Part shown: one piece after another, positions 24,937 to 33,773 of the stretch | How positions within the stretch are numbered: the first letter of the stretch is position 1 | Layout of the letters: the number at the start of each line of letters is the position of its first letter | Assembly (NCBI GenBank): GCA_900546745.1 | Contig: URDT01000007.1 | Span: 1-48,511, forward strand | Direction of reading: 5' to 3' | Length of the DNA: 48,511 nucleotides | DNA from: an uncultured Mycoplasmatota bacterium | GTDB lineage: Bacteria; Bacillota_I; Bacilli_A; RF39; UBA660 | Notes under the pieces: model-generated | What the model saw: only the letters and a program-made list of their open reading frames with translations | What the model was told of the DNA's origin: nothing | Databases searched by the model: none | Translations under genes and position numbers: made by a program

Positions 24937-24953
24937 GAACATGAGGGGATTCT

Positions 24954-25424
24954 ATGAAAAAGGTATTATTTATTTCTAGTACGGGGGGTCATTTGACTGA
25001 ATTATTACAACTAAAACCATTATTTCAAAAATATGATTCCTATATTATGACTGAAAAGACAAAATCATATGCCTCTTTAAAAAATGAATATGGTGATCAC
25101 ATGAGTTATTTGTTGTATTGTACAAAACATAGTAAATTGAAATATCCTTTTGTGCTTTTATTAAATTGTTTTATTAGTCTATATTACTTTCTAAAAATAA
25201 GACCAGTTGCTGTTGTTACAACAGGAACTCATACAGCGGGACCTATGTGTTGTATTGCCAAAATATTTGGCGCCAAGGTTATTTTTATAGAAACATTCGC
25301 TAATATGAAAACAAGAACGGTAGCAGGTAATTTAATTTATAAGTTTGCTGATTTATTTATCGTTCAATGGGAGAGTATGCTTGAGGTTTATCCAAAAGCA
25401 GTTTATGGAGGTTGGATATTTTGA
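24954..25424 (+). CDS. Alg14/PssD-like glycosyltransferase membrane subunit
   Basis: This 156-residue protein carries the N-terminal (acceptor-side) half of a split GT-B enzyme. VLFISSTGGHLTELLQL and the later VVTTGTHTAGPMCCIAKIFG are the Alg14/PssD/EpsE hallmarks, with one membrane-associated stretch (about residues 62-82). It recruits the catalytic Alg13-like subunit to the membrane and to the polyprenyl-diphosphate-sugar acceptor. The partner is encoded next, with the stop and start overlapping as TTGA. Confidence 0.92.
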   Translation: MKKVLFISSTGGHLTELLQLKPLFQKYDSYIMTEKTKSYASLKNEYGDHMSYLLYCTKHSKLKYPFVLLLNCFISLYYFLKIRPVAVVTTGTHTAGPMCCIAKIFGAKVIFIETFANMKTRTVAGNLIYKFADLFIVQWESMLEVYPKAVYGGWIF

Positions 25425-25900
25425 CGTTAGTAATATTAGGAACTCAGGATAAGGTTTTTCCTAGATTATTAGAGGCTATCGAAAAACAAATAGAACTTGG
25501 TAATTTAAAAGGCGAAGTTGTTGTTCAAGCGGGAAGTACAAAATTTGAAAGTAAATATATGAAAATATTTGATTTAATTCCAATGAAACAATTTGATGAA
25601 TTACTTTCTAAAAGTGATTTAATTATTACACATGGTGGAGTAGGAACGATTTTATCAGCGCTTAGAAAAGATAAGAAAGTTATTGTGGTTCCAAGGCTTG
25701 CTAAATATCAGGAACATGAAAATGATCATCAACTAGAAATTGTAGATTCGTTTTCAAAATTAGGTTATATTTTACCTTGCAAGGATTTAAATGAATTATC
25801 TGGTGTATTAGAACAAGTAAAAAAATTTAAACCCAAAAAGTATGTTTCTGATAACCATAAAATGTTAAATTTAATTGAAGATTATATAGATAACATATAG
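25421..25900 (+). CDS. Alg13/PssE-like glycosyltransferase catalytic subunit
   Basis: This 159-residue protein is the donor-binding half of the split GT-B enzyme. VILGTQDKVFPRLLEAIE at the N terminus and DLIITHGGVGTILSALRKDK near residue 75 bind the nucleotide sugar. I place the start at TTG 25421: GGAGG at 25407-25411 is correctly spaced, and the TTGA overlaps the upstream stop. An in-frame TTG at 25412 sits too close to the ribosome-binding site. With the upstream subunit it would add the second sugar to a lipid-linked intermediate. Confidence 0.9.
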   Translation: MTLVILGTQDKVFPRLLEAIEKQIELGNLKGEVVVQAGSTKFESKYMKIFDLIPMKQFDELLSKSDLIITHGGVGTILSALRKDKKVIVVPRLAKYQEHENDHQLEIVDSFSKLGYILPCKDLNELSGVLEQVKKFKPKKYVSDNHKMLNLIEDYIDNI

Positions 25901-25908
25901 GGGGATTT

Positions 25909-26388
25909 ATGAAAAAAGACTTAAAATTAGCGATTATTTCAAATAGTGATTCAATTGATATAGTTTATAAATCTTATATTGATGAAAGTGAACGTTTTCA
26001 CTCTGTAATTTTAAAAGAATATATTAAGAAATATTATCCAGATGCATTTATAAATAAAAGCGTTGATTTGAATAATGCCAATGCTATATCACTTTTTTTA
26101 AGAGAACAAGGAAATATTGTTTTCTTGAATGATACAACTTATCAAAATGGAGTTCCCGATCCACATGGAAAAACAGGGATTGTCATTATGCCAGATTTTA
26201 TGTTGGAATCACAAAAAGATGCTTTACTGGAATTGAGTGATGAAATAAAAGATTATGATGGATTACAAATTTGGCACAATTTTGAGTCCCATGATAGTTG
26301 TAAAATGATGTTTACAAAAACAAAGGAACAAGTAAAAACAATTATTCCTTATTATATTGAAGAATTTGTAAATCATAAAATAAAATAA
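25909..26388 (+). CDS. Conserved-looking hypothetical protein, 159 residues
   Basis: I do not recognise this family. The protein looks soluble and mixed alpha/beta. It begins DLKLAIISNSDSIDIVYKSY, and the middle has PDPHGKTGIVIMPDF and later LQIWHNFESHDSCK. The clustered His, Asp and Cys residues in GVPDPHGKTG and HNFESHDSC could form a metal or active site, but this is only a reading of composition. It lies 8 bp after the Alg13-like gene, with AGGGGGA upstream, and 19 bp before pcrA, so it is probably co-transcribed with the glycosyltransferase pair. Confidence 0.82.
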   Translation: MKKDLKLAIISNSDSIDIVYKSYIDESERFHSVILKEYIKKYYPDAFINKSVDLNNANAISLFLREQGNIVFLNDTTYQNGVPDPHGKTGIVIMPDFMLESQKDALLELSDEIKDYDGLQIWHNFESHDSCKMMFTKTKEQVKTIIPYYIEEFVNHKIK

Positions 26389-26407
26389 TTTAAAGGAGGT
26401 ATGTTAC

Positions 26408-28483
26408 ATGTTAGAAGGATTAAATGAAAAACAAAAAGAAGCAGTTGTAACTACAGAAGGTCCTGTTTTGGTTTTAGCTGGAGCAGGTTCAGGAAAAACA
26501 AAAGTATTAACTACTAGGATTGCTTATTTAATTCAAGAAAAAAATATATCTCCTTTTCATATTTTAGCTATTACTTTTACGAATAAGGCTGCGAAAGAAA
26601 TGAAAGAAAGAGTTGTTAAAATTTTAGGTAGTATTGGGCAAGATATGCAAATATCAACATTTCACTCTTTTGGACTTTATATTCTTCGTAAGAATTATGA
26701 ATTATTAGGATATCATTCTAATTTTACAATATTAGATAGTGATGATAGTTTAACCGTAATAAAAAAAATATTAAAAGAAATGAATTTAGATCCCAAATTT
26801 TATAATCCAAAAGCAATTCGAAATAGTATTAGTGGCGCTAAAAATGAATTAATAGAACCTCGTGAATATTCGAAATATACAGGAAATGATTTTGAAGAGA
26901 AAGTATTAATGGTATATGAAAAATATCAAGAACGTTTAAAAAGAAATAATTCTTTAGATTTTGATGATTTATTAATGCAACCAATCTTATTATTTAAGAA
27001 TCATCCAGAAGTATTAAAAGAATATCAAGAGCGTTTTCAGTATATATTGGTAGATGAATATCAAGATACAAATGAGGCCCAATATATTTTAATTAAAATG
27101 ATGAGTGCAAAATATCGTAATATTTGTGTGGTTGGTGATAATGATCAAGCAATTTATTCTTGGCGTGGTTCTAATTATCGTAATATTTTAAATTTTGAAA
27201 AAGATTATAAGGAAGCAAAAACAATTTTTTTAGAAGAAAATTATCGCTCTACTAAAACTATATTAGAAGCGGCTAATTCTGTAATTCAACATAATAAGGA
27301 AAGAAAAGATAAAAATTTATGGACAAGCAATGAAGACGGTATAAAGATTAATTATCATCGTTCGGAAAGTGAAAAAGATGAAGCTTTTTATGTAATTACG
27401 GAAATTAAAAAACTAATAAATAAGGGAGAAAGGCCAGAAGATATTGCTGTTTTATATCGTACAAATGCTCAATCTAGAGCAATTGAAGATGTATTGTTAA
27501 GAGAAAATATTCCTTATAAAGTAATTGGTAGTTTTTATTTCTATAATCGAAAAGAAATTAAAGATTTAATCAGTTACTTAAAACTAATTTATAATGAATA
27601 TGATGATACTAGTTTACTACGTGTCATTAATGTCCCAAAAAGAGGAATTGGTTTAAAAACAATTGAATCTTTAGCTACAAAGGCTGTTACGAATCAGAAA
27701 TCTATTTATGAAGTAATTGATAGTGGAAAAGAATTAAAATTTAAAGAGATGATTGAGTCTTTAAGACAAGAATCAGAGAATTTATCTCTTACAGAATTAG
27801 TAGAACTTGTTTTAGATAAAACAGGTATGAAGCAAGAATTAATTCAAGAAAAATCCTTAGAGGCTGATATTCGTCTTGAAAATTTGGAAGAATTTAAAAC
27901 TATTACAAGAAACTTTGAAGAGAGAAATGGAATTATTTCTTTAGAAGAATTTTTATCTGAAATCTCTTTAGTTTCTGATATTGAGGAACATAAAGATAAT
28001 AAACATGTAGTAACTTTGATGACGATTCACTCTGCTAAAGGATTGGAATTTGAAAATGTATTTATTGTAGGATTAGAAGAGGGCATATTTCCTCATCGAA
28101 ATTCCTTTGATTCTATAGAACAAATGGAAGAAGAGAGAAGACTATGTTATGTTGCTATTACTAGGGCTAAGAGAAATCTTTATTTAGTAAATGCAAGAAG
28201 AAGAATGATTTTTGGTGATTCTGCGTGTAACCCACCAAGTAGATTTTTAGAAGAAATTGATAAAAAATGCTTAAATATTGAAGATAATGAGCAAAAATTT
28301 GACAAAGATGCTATGATTGATGATACAATAGAATACAAGATTGGAGATCGTGTACTTCATGAGATTTATGGAGAAGGTATTATTATTTCGATGGATAAAA
28401 CTATCTTAACAGTAGCTTTTCCACATCCTCATGAAATTAAGAAATTAATGAAAGGTCATAAATCATTTAGAAAGGTTGATTAA
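26408..28483 (+). CDS. pcrA: ATP-dependent DNA helicase PcrA (UvrD family)
   Basis: This 691-residue SF1A 3'-5' helicase acts in nucleotide excision repair, replication restart and removal of RecA and RNA polymerase. All motifs are present: AGAGSGKT (residues 24-31), DEYQDT (about 216), GDNDQAIYSWRGS, LEENYRST, TIHSAKGLEFENVFIVGLEEG and EEERRLCYVAITRAK. The C-terminal IGDRVLHEIYGEGIIISMD is the PcrA Tudor-like domain that binds RNA polymerase. A near-perfect AAAGGAGGT precedes the start. A small membrane protein gene follows by 1 bp. ligA lies close by, but pyk intervenes here. Confidence 0.96.
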   Translation: MLEGLNEKQKEAVVTTEGPVLVLAGAGSGKTKVLTTRIAYLIQEKNISPFHILAITFTNKAAKEMKERVVKILGSIGQDMQISTFHSFGLYILRKNYELLGYHSNFTILDSDDSLTVIKKILKEMNLDPKFYNPKAIRNSISGAKNELIEPREYSKYTGNDFEEKVLMVYEKYQERLKRNNSLDFDDLLMQPILLFKNHPEVLKEYQERFQYILVDEYQDTNEAQYILIKMMSAKYRNICVVGDNDQAIYSWRGSNYRNILNFEKDYKEAKTIFLEENYRSTKTILEAANSVIQHNKERKDKNLWTSNEDGIKINYHRSESEKDEAFYVITEIKKLINKGERPEDIAVLYRTNAQSRAIEDVLLRENIPYKVIGSFYFYNRKEIKDLISYLKLIYNEYDDTSLLRVINVPKRGIGLKTIESLATKAVTNQKSIYEVIDSGKELKFKEMIESLRQESENLSLTELVELVLDKTGMKQELIQEKSLEADIRLENLEEFKTITRNFEERNGIISLEEFLSEISLVSDIEEHKDNKHVVTLMTIHSAKGLEFENVFIVGLEEGIFPHRNSFDSIEQMEEERRLCYVAITRAKRNLYLVNARRRMIFGDSACNPPSRFLEEIDKKCLNIEDNEQKFDKDAMIDDTIEYKIGDRVLHEIYGEGIIISMDKTILTVAFPHPHEIKKLMKGHKSFRKVD

Positions 28484-28484
28484 T

Positions 28485-28640
28485 ATGAATAATATAATTG
28501 AAGCAATTAAAGAAGTACCAGATAATTTCAAAAGTTTTATTTTAGAAAATAATCGAAATCCTATTTTATGGATTGCCTTATTCTTTATTGGAATATTTGT
28601 ATTTTTTGTTACTTATAATGCTTTAAATAAAAATAAATAA
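28485..28640 (+). CDS. Small single-pass membrane protein, 51 residues
   Basis: This short frame starts 1 bp after the pcrA stop. It has an amphipathic N-terminal part (MNNIIEAIKEVPDNFKSFIL) followed by one clear membrane helix (about residues 26-45, with LWIALFFIGIFVFFVTY) and a basic tail NKNK. A strong terminator begins at its stop codon, so the frame fills the end of the pcrA transcript. There is no obvious ribosome-binding site apart from GAAAGGTTG inside pcrA, 10-19 bases upstream. Function is unknown, and I recognise no family. Confidence 0.7.
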   Translation: MNNIIEAIKEVPDNFKSFILENNRNPILWIALFFIGIFVFFVTYNALNKNK

Positions 28641-28663
28641 GTCTAATTTTTTAGATTTTTTTT
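28640..28663 (+). terminator. Terminator of the pcrA transcript
   Basis: AGTCTAA pairs with TTAGATT (one G-T pair) around TTTT, followed by T6. It starts on the last base of the small membrane protein stop. Confidence 0.82.
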
Positions 28664-28720
28664 GTATCAATATAATGAATTTGAAAAATAGAAAAAACTC
28701 TATAAAATTTATAAAAAATA

Positions 28721-28749
28721 TACACAAAATACTAGTAAATTATTATAAT
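28721..28749 (+). promoter_or_regulatory. pyk promoter
   Basis: TACACA and a perfect TATAAT are spaced 17 bp, 50 bp before the pyk start. The rest of the 160-bp gap is A+T-rich with no other feature seen. Confidence 0.65.
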
Positions 28750-28799
28750 ATGGTGTAAAATAATTTGTGTTTGGAAAAATATAGTGAGGAAGATGATGT

Positions 28800-30212
28800 A
28801 TGAAAAAGACTAAAATAATTTGTAGTATTGGACCTGCTAGTTGTCAACCAGATGTAATGGAAAAAATGGTTAAGAATGGTATGAATGTAGCTAGAATTAA
28901 TTTTTCCCATGCTACATTAGAAGAAAAACAAGGTGTTGTTGCTTCTGTAAAAGAGGTTCGTGAAAGAACTGGTGCTAATGTTGCTATTCTTTATGATACA
29001 AAAGGACCAGAATTTAGAAATGGTATGTTAGAAAATGACGAAATTAATTTAGTGGAAGGTAAAACAATTAGAGTCGTTAAAGAAGATGTTTTAGGAAATG
29101 AAGAAAGATTTTCTGTAAATCATCCTAGTGCAATTGATTCTTTAAAAGTTGGAGATGTTATTTTACTAGAAAATGGATTAATGAAAATTGAAGTAATTAG
29201 TGAAGATAATGATGGTGGAGTTACTTGTAAAATTATTAATGGTGGAGTTTTAGGAAATAAAAAAAGTTTAAGCGTTCCTGGAGTTCATTTGGATATACCA
29301 TTCATCGGAGAACAAGATAAAGAAGATATTATTTATGCTTGTGAACATGAAGGAGATTTTATTGCATTATCATTCGTTTCTACAAAAGATGATGTATTAG
29401 AAGCAAGAGAGCTTTTAAAACAATGTGGTAGAGAAGACATGAAAGTTATTTCAAAAATTGAAAGTACAACAGGTGTATCAAATTTAGACGAAATTGTTGA
29501 AGTAAGTGATGGATTAATGGTTGCTCGTGGAGATTTAGGAGTAGAAGTTCCTATGGAAGAGTTACCATATGTAGAAAAATTAATGATTCAAAAATGTCGT
29601 GAACAAGGAAAAATTTGTGTTGTAGCTACTGAAATGCTTGAATCAATGAAAAAATCAGCACGTCCAACAAGAGCTGAAGTATCTGATGTTGCTTATGCTG
29701 TAATGTCTGGTGCAGATGCTGTTATGTTATCTGGAGAGACAACTGTTGGTAAGTTCCCAGTTGAAACTGTTGGATATATGGCAAGAATTTGTGAAAATGC
29801 TGAAGCTCATAATGAAAATAAGTTATCATTTGATTATAAAAAAGAAATTGGATTAACTCAAACAATTGCCAATGGTGTTGTATCAAGTGCTAATATGTTA
29901 AATGCTAAATTAATTGCTGCTTCTACAATTAGTGGTTTTACAGCTAGAAAAATTAGTAATTTAAGACCAAATTGTCCTATTTTAGCAATTTGTCCTAATG
30001 AAGATGTATGTCGTGAACTTGCATTAAACTATGGTGTATATACAAAAGTAGTTCCAATGTTAAATACTACAGATGAAGTATTAGAAGAAGCTTTAAAATC
30101 TGCTAAAGAATTTATTCCAATGCAAAAGAAAGATGTTGTTGTTTTAACTGGTGGTTTCCCTAATACTGGAATTAAAAAAACTACAAACTTAATGAAAATA
30201 GAAGAAATTTAA
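28800..30212 (+). CDS. pyk: Pyruvate kinase
   Basis: This enzyme converts phosphoenolpyruvate and ADP to pyruvate and ATP, the last glycolytic step. It has 470 residues: the N-terminal TKIICSIGPAS and NVARINFSH, a B domain around residues 70-165, the catalytic stretch KIESTTGVSNLDEI and MVARGDLGVEVP near residue 241, then CVVATEMLESM and the C-terminal allosteric domain. It lacks the extra PEP-utiliser domain of Bacillus pyruvate kinase and so has standard length. It is monocistronic with its own promoter and terminator. Codon use is smoother than in neighbours, as in a highly expressed gene. Confidence 0.97.
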   Translation: MKKTKIICSIGPASCQPDVMEKMVKNGMNVARINFSHATLEEKQGVVASVKEVRERTGANVAILYDTKGPEFRNGMLENDEINLVEGKTIRVVKEDVLGNEERFSVNHPSAIDSLKVGDVILLENGLMKIEVISEDNDGGVTCKIINGGVLGNKKSLSVPGVHLDIPFIGEQDKEDIIYACEHEGDFIALSFVSTKDDVLEARELLKQCGREDMKVISKIESTTGVSNLDEIVEVSDGLMVARGDLGVEVPMEELPYVEKLMIQKCREQGKICVVATEMLESMKKSARPTRAEVSDVAYAVMSGADAVMLSGETTVGKFPVETVGYMARICENAEAHNENKLSFDYKKEIGLTQTIANGVVSSANMLNAKLIAASTISGFTARKISNLRPNCPILAICPNEDVCRELALNYGVYTKVVPMLNTTDEVLEEALKSAKEFIPMQKKDVVVLTGGFPNTGIKKTTNLMKIEEI

Positions 30213-30227
30213 TTCTTCTATTTTTTT
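30195..30227 (+). terminator. pyk terminator enclosing its stop codon
   Basis: The perfect 12-bp stem AAAATAGAAGAA/TTCTTCTATTTT is followed by T tract. The pyk stop codon lies in the 6-nt loop, so the last codons form the stem. Confidence 0.9.
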
Positions 30228-30239
30228 AATTATTAAATT

Positions 30240-30248
30240 TGGTATAAT
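30240..30248 (+). promoter_or_regulatory. Extended -10 promoter of ligA
   Basis: TGGTATAAT lies 16 bp before the chosen ligA start. The ATG at 30253 would be too near or upstream of the transcription start. Confidence 0.65.
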
Positions 30249-30264
30249 AATAATGGTGAAATTT

Positions 30265-32244
30265 ATGATACAAAATAGAATCGATGAATTAATAAAAATA
30301 TTAAATGAAGCAAGTCGTAATTATTATGAATTAGATAATCCTACTATTACAGACCAAGAATATGATGATTATTATCATGAATTAGAACAATTAGAAAAAG
30401 AAAATCCTAGTTTAGTTCGAGATGATTCCCCTACAAAAAGAGTAGGTGGAAAGGTCATTAAAGGATTTACTAAAGTAACTCATGAAATTCCTATGATGTC
30501 TTTAGGAGATATTTTTAGTGAAGAAGAAATTATAGAATTCGATGAGAGAATAAAAAAAACAATTCCTAATCCAAAATATGTTTGTGAATTAAAAATTGAT
30601 GGCTTATCTGTTTCATTATTATATAAAAATGGTAAATTAGTCCGTGGGGCAACTAGAGGAAATGGAGTTGTTGGTGAAGATATTACCCATAATGTAGAAA
30701 CTATTAAGTCAATTCCCCTTACAATTCCTTATCAAGATGATATAGAAGTCCGTGGAGAAATTTACATGCCAAAAAAATCATTTATTAAATTAAATGAAGA
30801 AAGGCAAGAGTTAGGTCAAAGTTTATTCGCTAATCCAAGAAATGCTGCAGCAGGCTCTGTACGACAATTAGATTCTAGTATAGCTGCTAAAAGAAATTTA
30901 TCTACTTTTATTTATCATTTGCCTAATTTTAAACAACATGATATCTATTTTCATCATGAAACTTTAAAATTTATGGAAAAATTAGGCTTTACAGTAAATC
31001 CTAATATTATTGTGGCAGAAAATATTCAGGAAGTAATTCATTATGTGAATAAATGGACCGAAGAAAGAGATAAACTTCCTTATGAGATAGATGGAATTGT
31101 TATTAAAGTTGATAATTTATTAGATCAACAAAAATTAGGATTTACTGCTAGAACTCCAAAATGGGCCATTGCCTATAAATTTCCGGCAAAAGAAGTATTA
31201 ACCAAACTTCAAGATATTGAATTCTGTGTAGGAAGAACAGGTAAAATTACACCACGTGCTGATTTAGATCCTGTTCATTTAGCTGGTTCAGTGATTCGAA
31301 GTGTAACATTACATAATGAAGATTATATTAGAGAAAAGGGGATTATGCTTCATGATACGATTGTCATTCATAAAGCAGGTGATGTTATCCCAGAAGTTGT
31401 GAGAGTGGTGAAAGAAAGACGAACAGGAGAAGAAATTCCTTTTCGTATGATTACTCATTGTCCAATTTGTGGTACTAAATTAGAAAAGCGTGAAGAAGAG
31501 GTTGCTTACTATTGCCCAAATCCTCACTGTGATGCTAGAAATATAGAGGGATTAATTCATTTTTCTAGTAGAGATACAATGAATATAGATGGATTTGGTG
31601 AATCTATTGTAGAAGATTTTTATAATATGGGATATTTGAAATCGATACCCGATTTTTATAAACTATATCAACACAAACAAGATTTAAAAGAATTAGAAGG
31701 TTTTGGGGAAAAAAGTATTCAAAATTTATTAGATTCTATTGAAAATAGTAAGAAAAATTCATTAGAAAAATTATTGTTTGCTTTAGGTATTCGTCATGTA
31801 GGAAAAAAAGTTGCTAAAATATTAGCTAGTCATTTTGAAGCAATGGATGATTTAATGAATGCTTCTATAGAAGATATTGCTTCTATACCGACAATTGGTG
31901 ATATCATTGCCAATGCTGTTTATTATTATTTTCAAGACGATAAAAATAAAAAAATGATAAAAGAACTAAAAGAAGTTAATGTTAATATGAAATTTATGGC
32001 AGAAAAACTTAATTCAGATGATAATTTTAATGATAAAACATTTGTATTAACAGGTACTTTATCAAAATTAACTAGAGATCAAGCTTCTTTAGAAATAGAA
32101 AATAGAGGTGGAAAAGTAACAAATAGTGTTACTAAAAAAACAAATGTTGTAATTGTCGGAGAAAATCCAGGTAGCAAATACCAAAAAGCGAGAGATTTAG
32201 AAATAGAAATTTGGACAGAAGAAGAATTTATTTCTAAACTGTAA
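30265..32244 (+). CDS. ligA: NAD+-dependent DNA ligase
   Basis: LigA seals nicks in replication and repair using NAD+. It has 659 residues, slightly short of the usual 670. The Ia domain has YYELDNPTITDQEYD, and the adenylation site is ELKIDGLSVS with the nucleophile Lys near 110. An OB fold and a four-Cys zinc finger from about residue 399 (CPICG and YYCPNPHC) follow. Helix-hairpin-helix repeats come next (GFGEKS, GIRHVGKKVA), then a BRCT domain from about residue 590 (FVLTGTLSKLTR). Start at 30265 is chosen over 30253 because of the -10 position and GGTGA upstream. Confidence 0.96.
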   Translation: MIQNRIDELIKILNEASRNYYELDNPTITDQEYDDYYHELEQLEKENPSLVRDDSPTKRVGGKVIKGFTKVTHEIPMMSLGDIFSEEEIIEFDERIKKTIPNPKYVCELKIDGLSVSLLYKNGKLVRGATRGNGVVGEDITHNVETIKSIPLTIPYQDDIEVRGEIYMPKKSFIKLNEERQELGQSLFANPRNAAAGSVRQLDSSIAAKRNLSTFIYHLPNFKQHDIYFHHETLKFMEKLGFTVNPNIIVAENIQEVIHYVNKWTEERDKLPYEIDGIVIKVDNLLDQQKLGFTARTPKWAIAYKFPAKEVLTKLQDIEFCVGRTGKITPRADLDPVHLAGSVIRSVTLHNEDYIREKGIMLHDTIVIHKAGDVIPEVVRVVKERRTGEEIPFRMITHCPICGTKLEKREEEVAYYCPNPHCDARNIEGLIHFSSRDTMNIDGFGESIVEDFYNMGYLKSIPDFYKLYQHKQDLKELEGFGEKSIQNLLDSIENSKKNSLEKLLFALGIRHVGKKVAKILASHFEAMDDLMNASIEDIASIPTIGDIIANAVYYYFQDDKNKKMIKELKEVNVNMKFMAEKLNSDDNFNDKTFVLTGTLSKLTRDQASLEIENRGGKVTNSVTKKTNVVIVGENPGSKYQKARDLEIEIWTEEEFISKL

Positions 32245-32245
32245 A

Positions 32246-32274
32246 TTGACTAAGAAATCAAATTATTATAAAAT
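32246..32274 (+). promoter_or_regulatory. Promoter of the pilin-like surface protein gene
   Basis: TTGACT and TAAAAT are spaced exactly 17 bp, starting 2 bp after the ligA stop. No terminator is seen after ligA, so read-through is also possible. Confidence 0.78.
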
Positions 32275-32297
32275 ATTTTTAGAATAGGAGGGATGAT

Positions 32298-33749
32298 ATG
32301 AATAATAAAGGTTTCGCTATTAGTGGTATTATTTATACTATCCTTCTAATTTTTTTGATTGTTTTAGCAGGTATTTTATCTCTTTTTAATAGTCGTAAAA
32401 ATGTTTTAGATAATTTAAAAAATAAAGTAGTAGGAGAGGTTAATACCACTTCTTCAATACAATATGATCCTTTTGATGAAACAGGTACTATTTTAGAATT
32501 TACAGCAAAAGCAAAAGGATATTATCAATTTGAATTATATTCTCCAAAGATAAATAATATCAATGGTGATGAACTTGTTACTGAGATATATTTAGAAAAA
32601 GGAGAGACATTGTATTTTTTAATAGGCTCTACTACTTATAATCAAGGAATTACAGAAATCAGAAGTTCAAAAAATGCTACTAGTACTATTGCTAAAGTAT
32701 CCTCTAATAAATTTGATACAAAAGAATATAATGGTCGTAGTTTCTTTAATACCTCTATTCAAAAAAATGTAGTAATCTCAAATACAGGAAAAATTATTGT
32801 GAATTATCTTAATAAAAATCGTTTAAATTCTAATTTAAATAAGGTAAAATATATTAAAAATTGTATTCAGGGTTCTTCTAATGGACTTTATGTTTGGACT
32901 GAAATTAGAGCTATTGTAGATGGTGATAATAAAGCAAAAGGAAAAAATGTGACTGGTTCTTCAAAAAGTATTGCTGGACATGATTATTCTTATATTACAG
33001 ATGGTTCTATGACTACTTATTCCCAAGCAGAAGGTAATGGGGAACAATGTGTAATTGTAGATTTAGATCGTACTTATAATTTAGATAGTATATTTATTTC
33101 TCATTCTAATAATGTTGAGTATTATGGAAATCGTACATATGTTTCAACAAATGGAAATAATTATACATTAGTACAAATGTCAGATGATTTAGAAACTTTT
33201 AATGGAATTAATATTAATGCTTTTGATCCAGAACAAGTTACTAAAGTTGGAAATATTGATGTACCTATAAAAGAATTTGATGGAGCAAAATGGCTTCGAA
33301 TATTTCATCATAATAATTTAAATGGAAAAGAGTTATGGAGTTCTGTTTCACAATCTAACTTATCAGATGGATATGATACAGTACATCGTCAGAGTATTTT
33401 ATCTTATTTAAATAATTATCAGAGCAAAGATGGGTTTGAATTTTTATTGGAATATTCTGATTTGACCGGTTATAATCGTTGGAAACAAAGTTCTAATCCA
33501 TTAACGATCACTAAAAACTCTAGCATGAAAAAAGTTCCTGGATATACTCCGATAAAAATATCATGGGATTCTAATGGATGGGGTGGTTTAGCAAAATCTA
33601 ATAATGGAACTTCTTTGTTAGATGGGTCTATTGGTTCTAATGAAAACTTTTATGCCATTGGTGCGACAAGCACTTGGAATGGTGGAATAATGGGACCAGG
33701 AAGTGTTACCAAAGGTTCTATTGATCTTTGGATAAGAATTGATAATTAA
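32298..33749 (+). CDS. Pilin-like surface protein with galactose-binding-type domain
   Basis: This 483-residue protein has an N-terminal NNKG/FAISGIIYTILL followed by a hydrophobic helix (about residues 6-28) and then basic residues. It looks like a type III (prepilin-type) signal, but without the usual Glu5. Residues about 55-150 form a beta-rich module (FTAKAKGYYQFELY, GETLYFLIGS). Residues about 190-330 resemble an F5/8-type C (discoidin) module (YSYITDGSMTTYSQAEG, VIVDLDRTYNLDSIFISHSN). The C terminus is Trp/Gly-rich (DLTGYNRWKQ, GWGGLAKS, WNGGIMGPG). Probable role: a surface-displayed sugar-binding protein. Domain calls are by pattern only. GGAGGGATGAT precedes the ATG, and it is monocistronic. 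Confidence 0.8.
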   Translation: MNNKGFAISGIIYTILLIFLIVLAGILSLFNSRKNVLDNLKNKVVGEVNTTSSIQYDPFDETGTILEFTAKAKGYYQFELYSPKINNINGDELVTEIYLEKGETLYFLIGSTTYNQGITEIRSSKNATSTIAKVSSNKFDTKEYNGRSFFNTSIQKNVVISNTGKIIVNYLNKNRLNSNLNKVKYIKNCIQGSSNGLYVWTEIRAIVDGDNKAKGKNVTGSSKSIAGHDYSYITDGSMTTYSQAEGNGEQCVIVDLDRTYNLDSIFISHSNNVEYYGNRTYVSTNGNNYTLVQMSDDLETFNGININAFDPEQVTKVGNIDVPIKEFDGAKWLRIFHHNNLNGKELWSSVSQSNLSDGYDTVHRQSILSYLNNYQSKDGFEFLLEYSDLTGYNRWKQSSNPLTITKNSSMKKVPGYTPIKISWDSNGWGGLAKSNNGTSLLDGSIGSNENFYAIGATSTWNGGIMGPGSVTKGSIDLWIRIDN

Positions 33750-33773
33750 AAACTGCTATTAAGCAGTTTTTTT
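33748..33773. terminator. Bidirectional terminator between the surface protein and clpP
   Basis: The perfect 10-bp stem AAAAACTGCT/AGCAGTTTTT has loop ATTA, with A runs left and T runs right. It overlaps the stop codon of the plus-strand gene and touches that of clpP, serving both. Confidence 0.9.
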
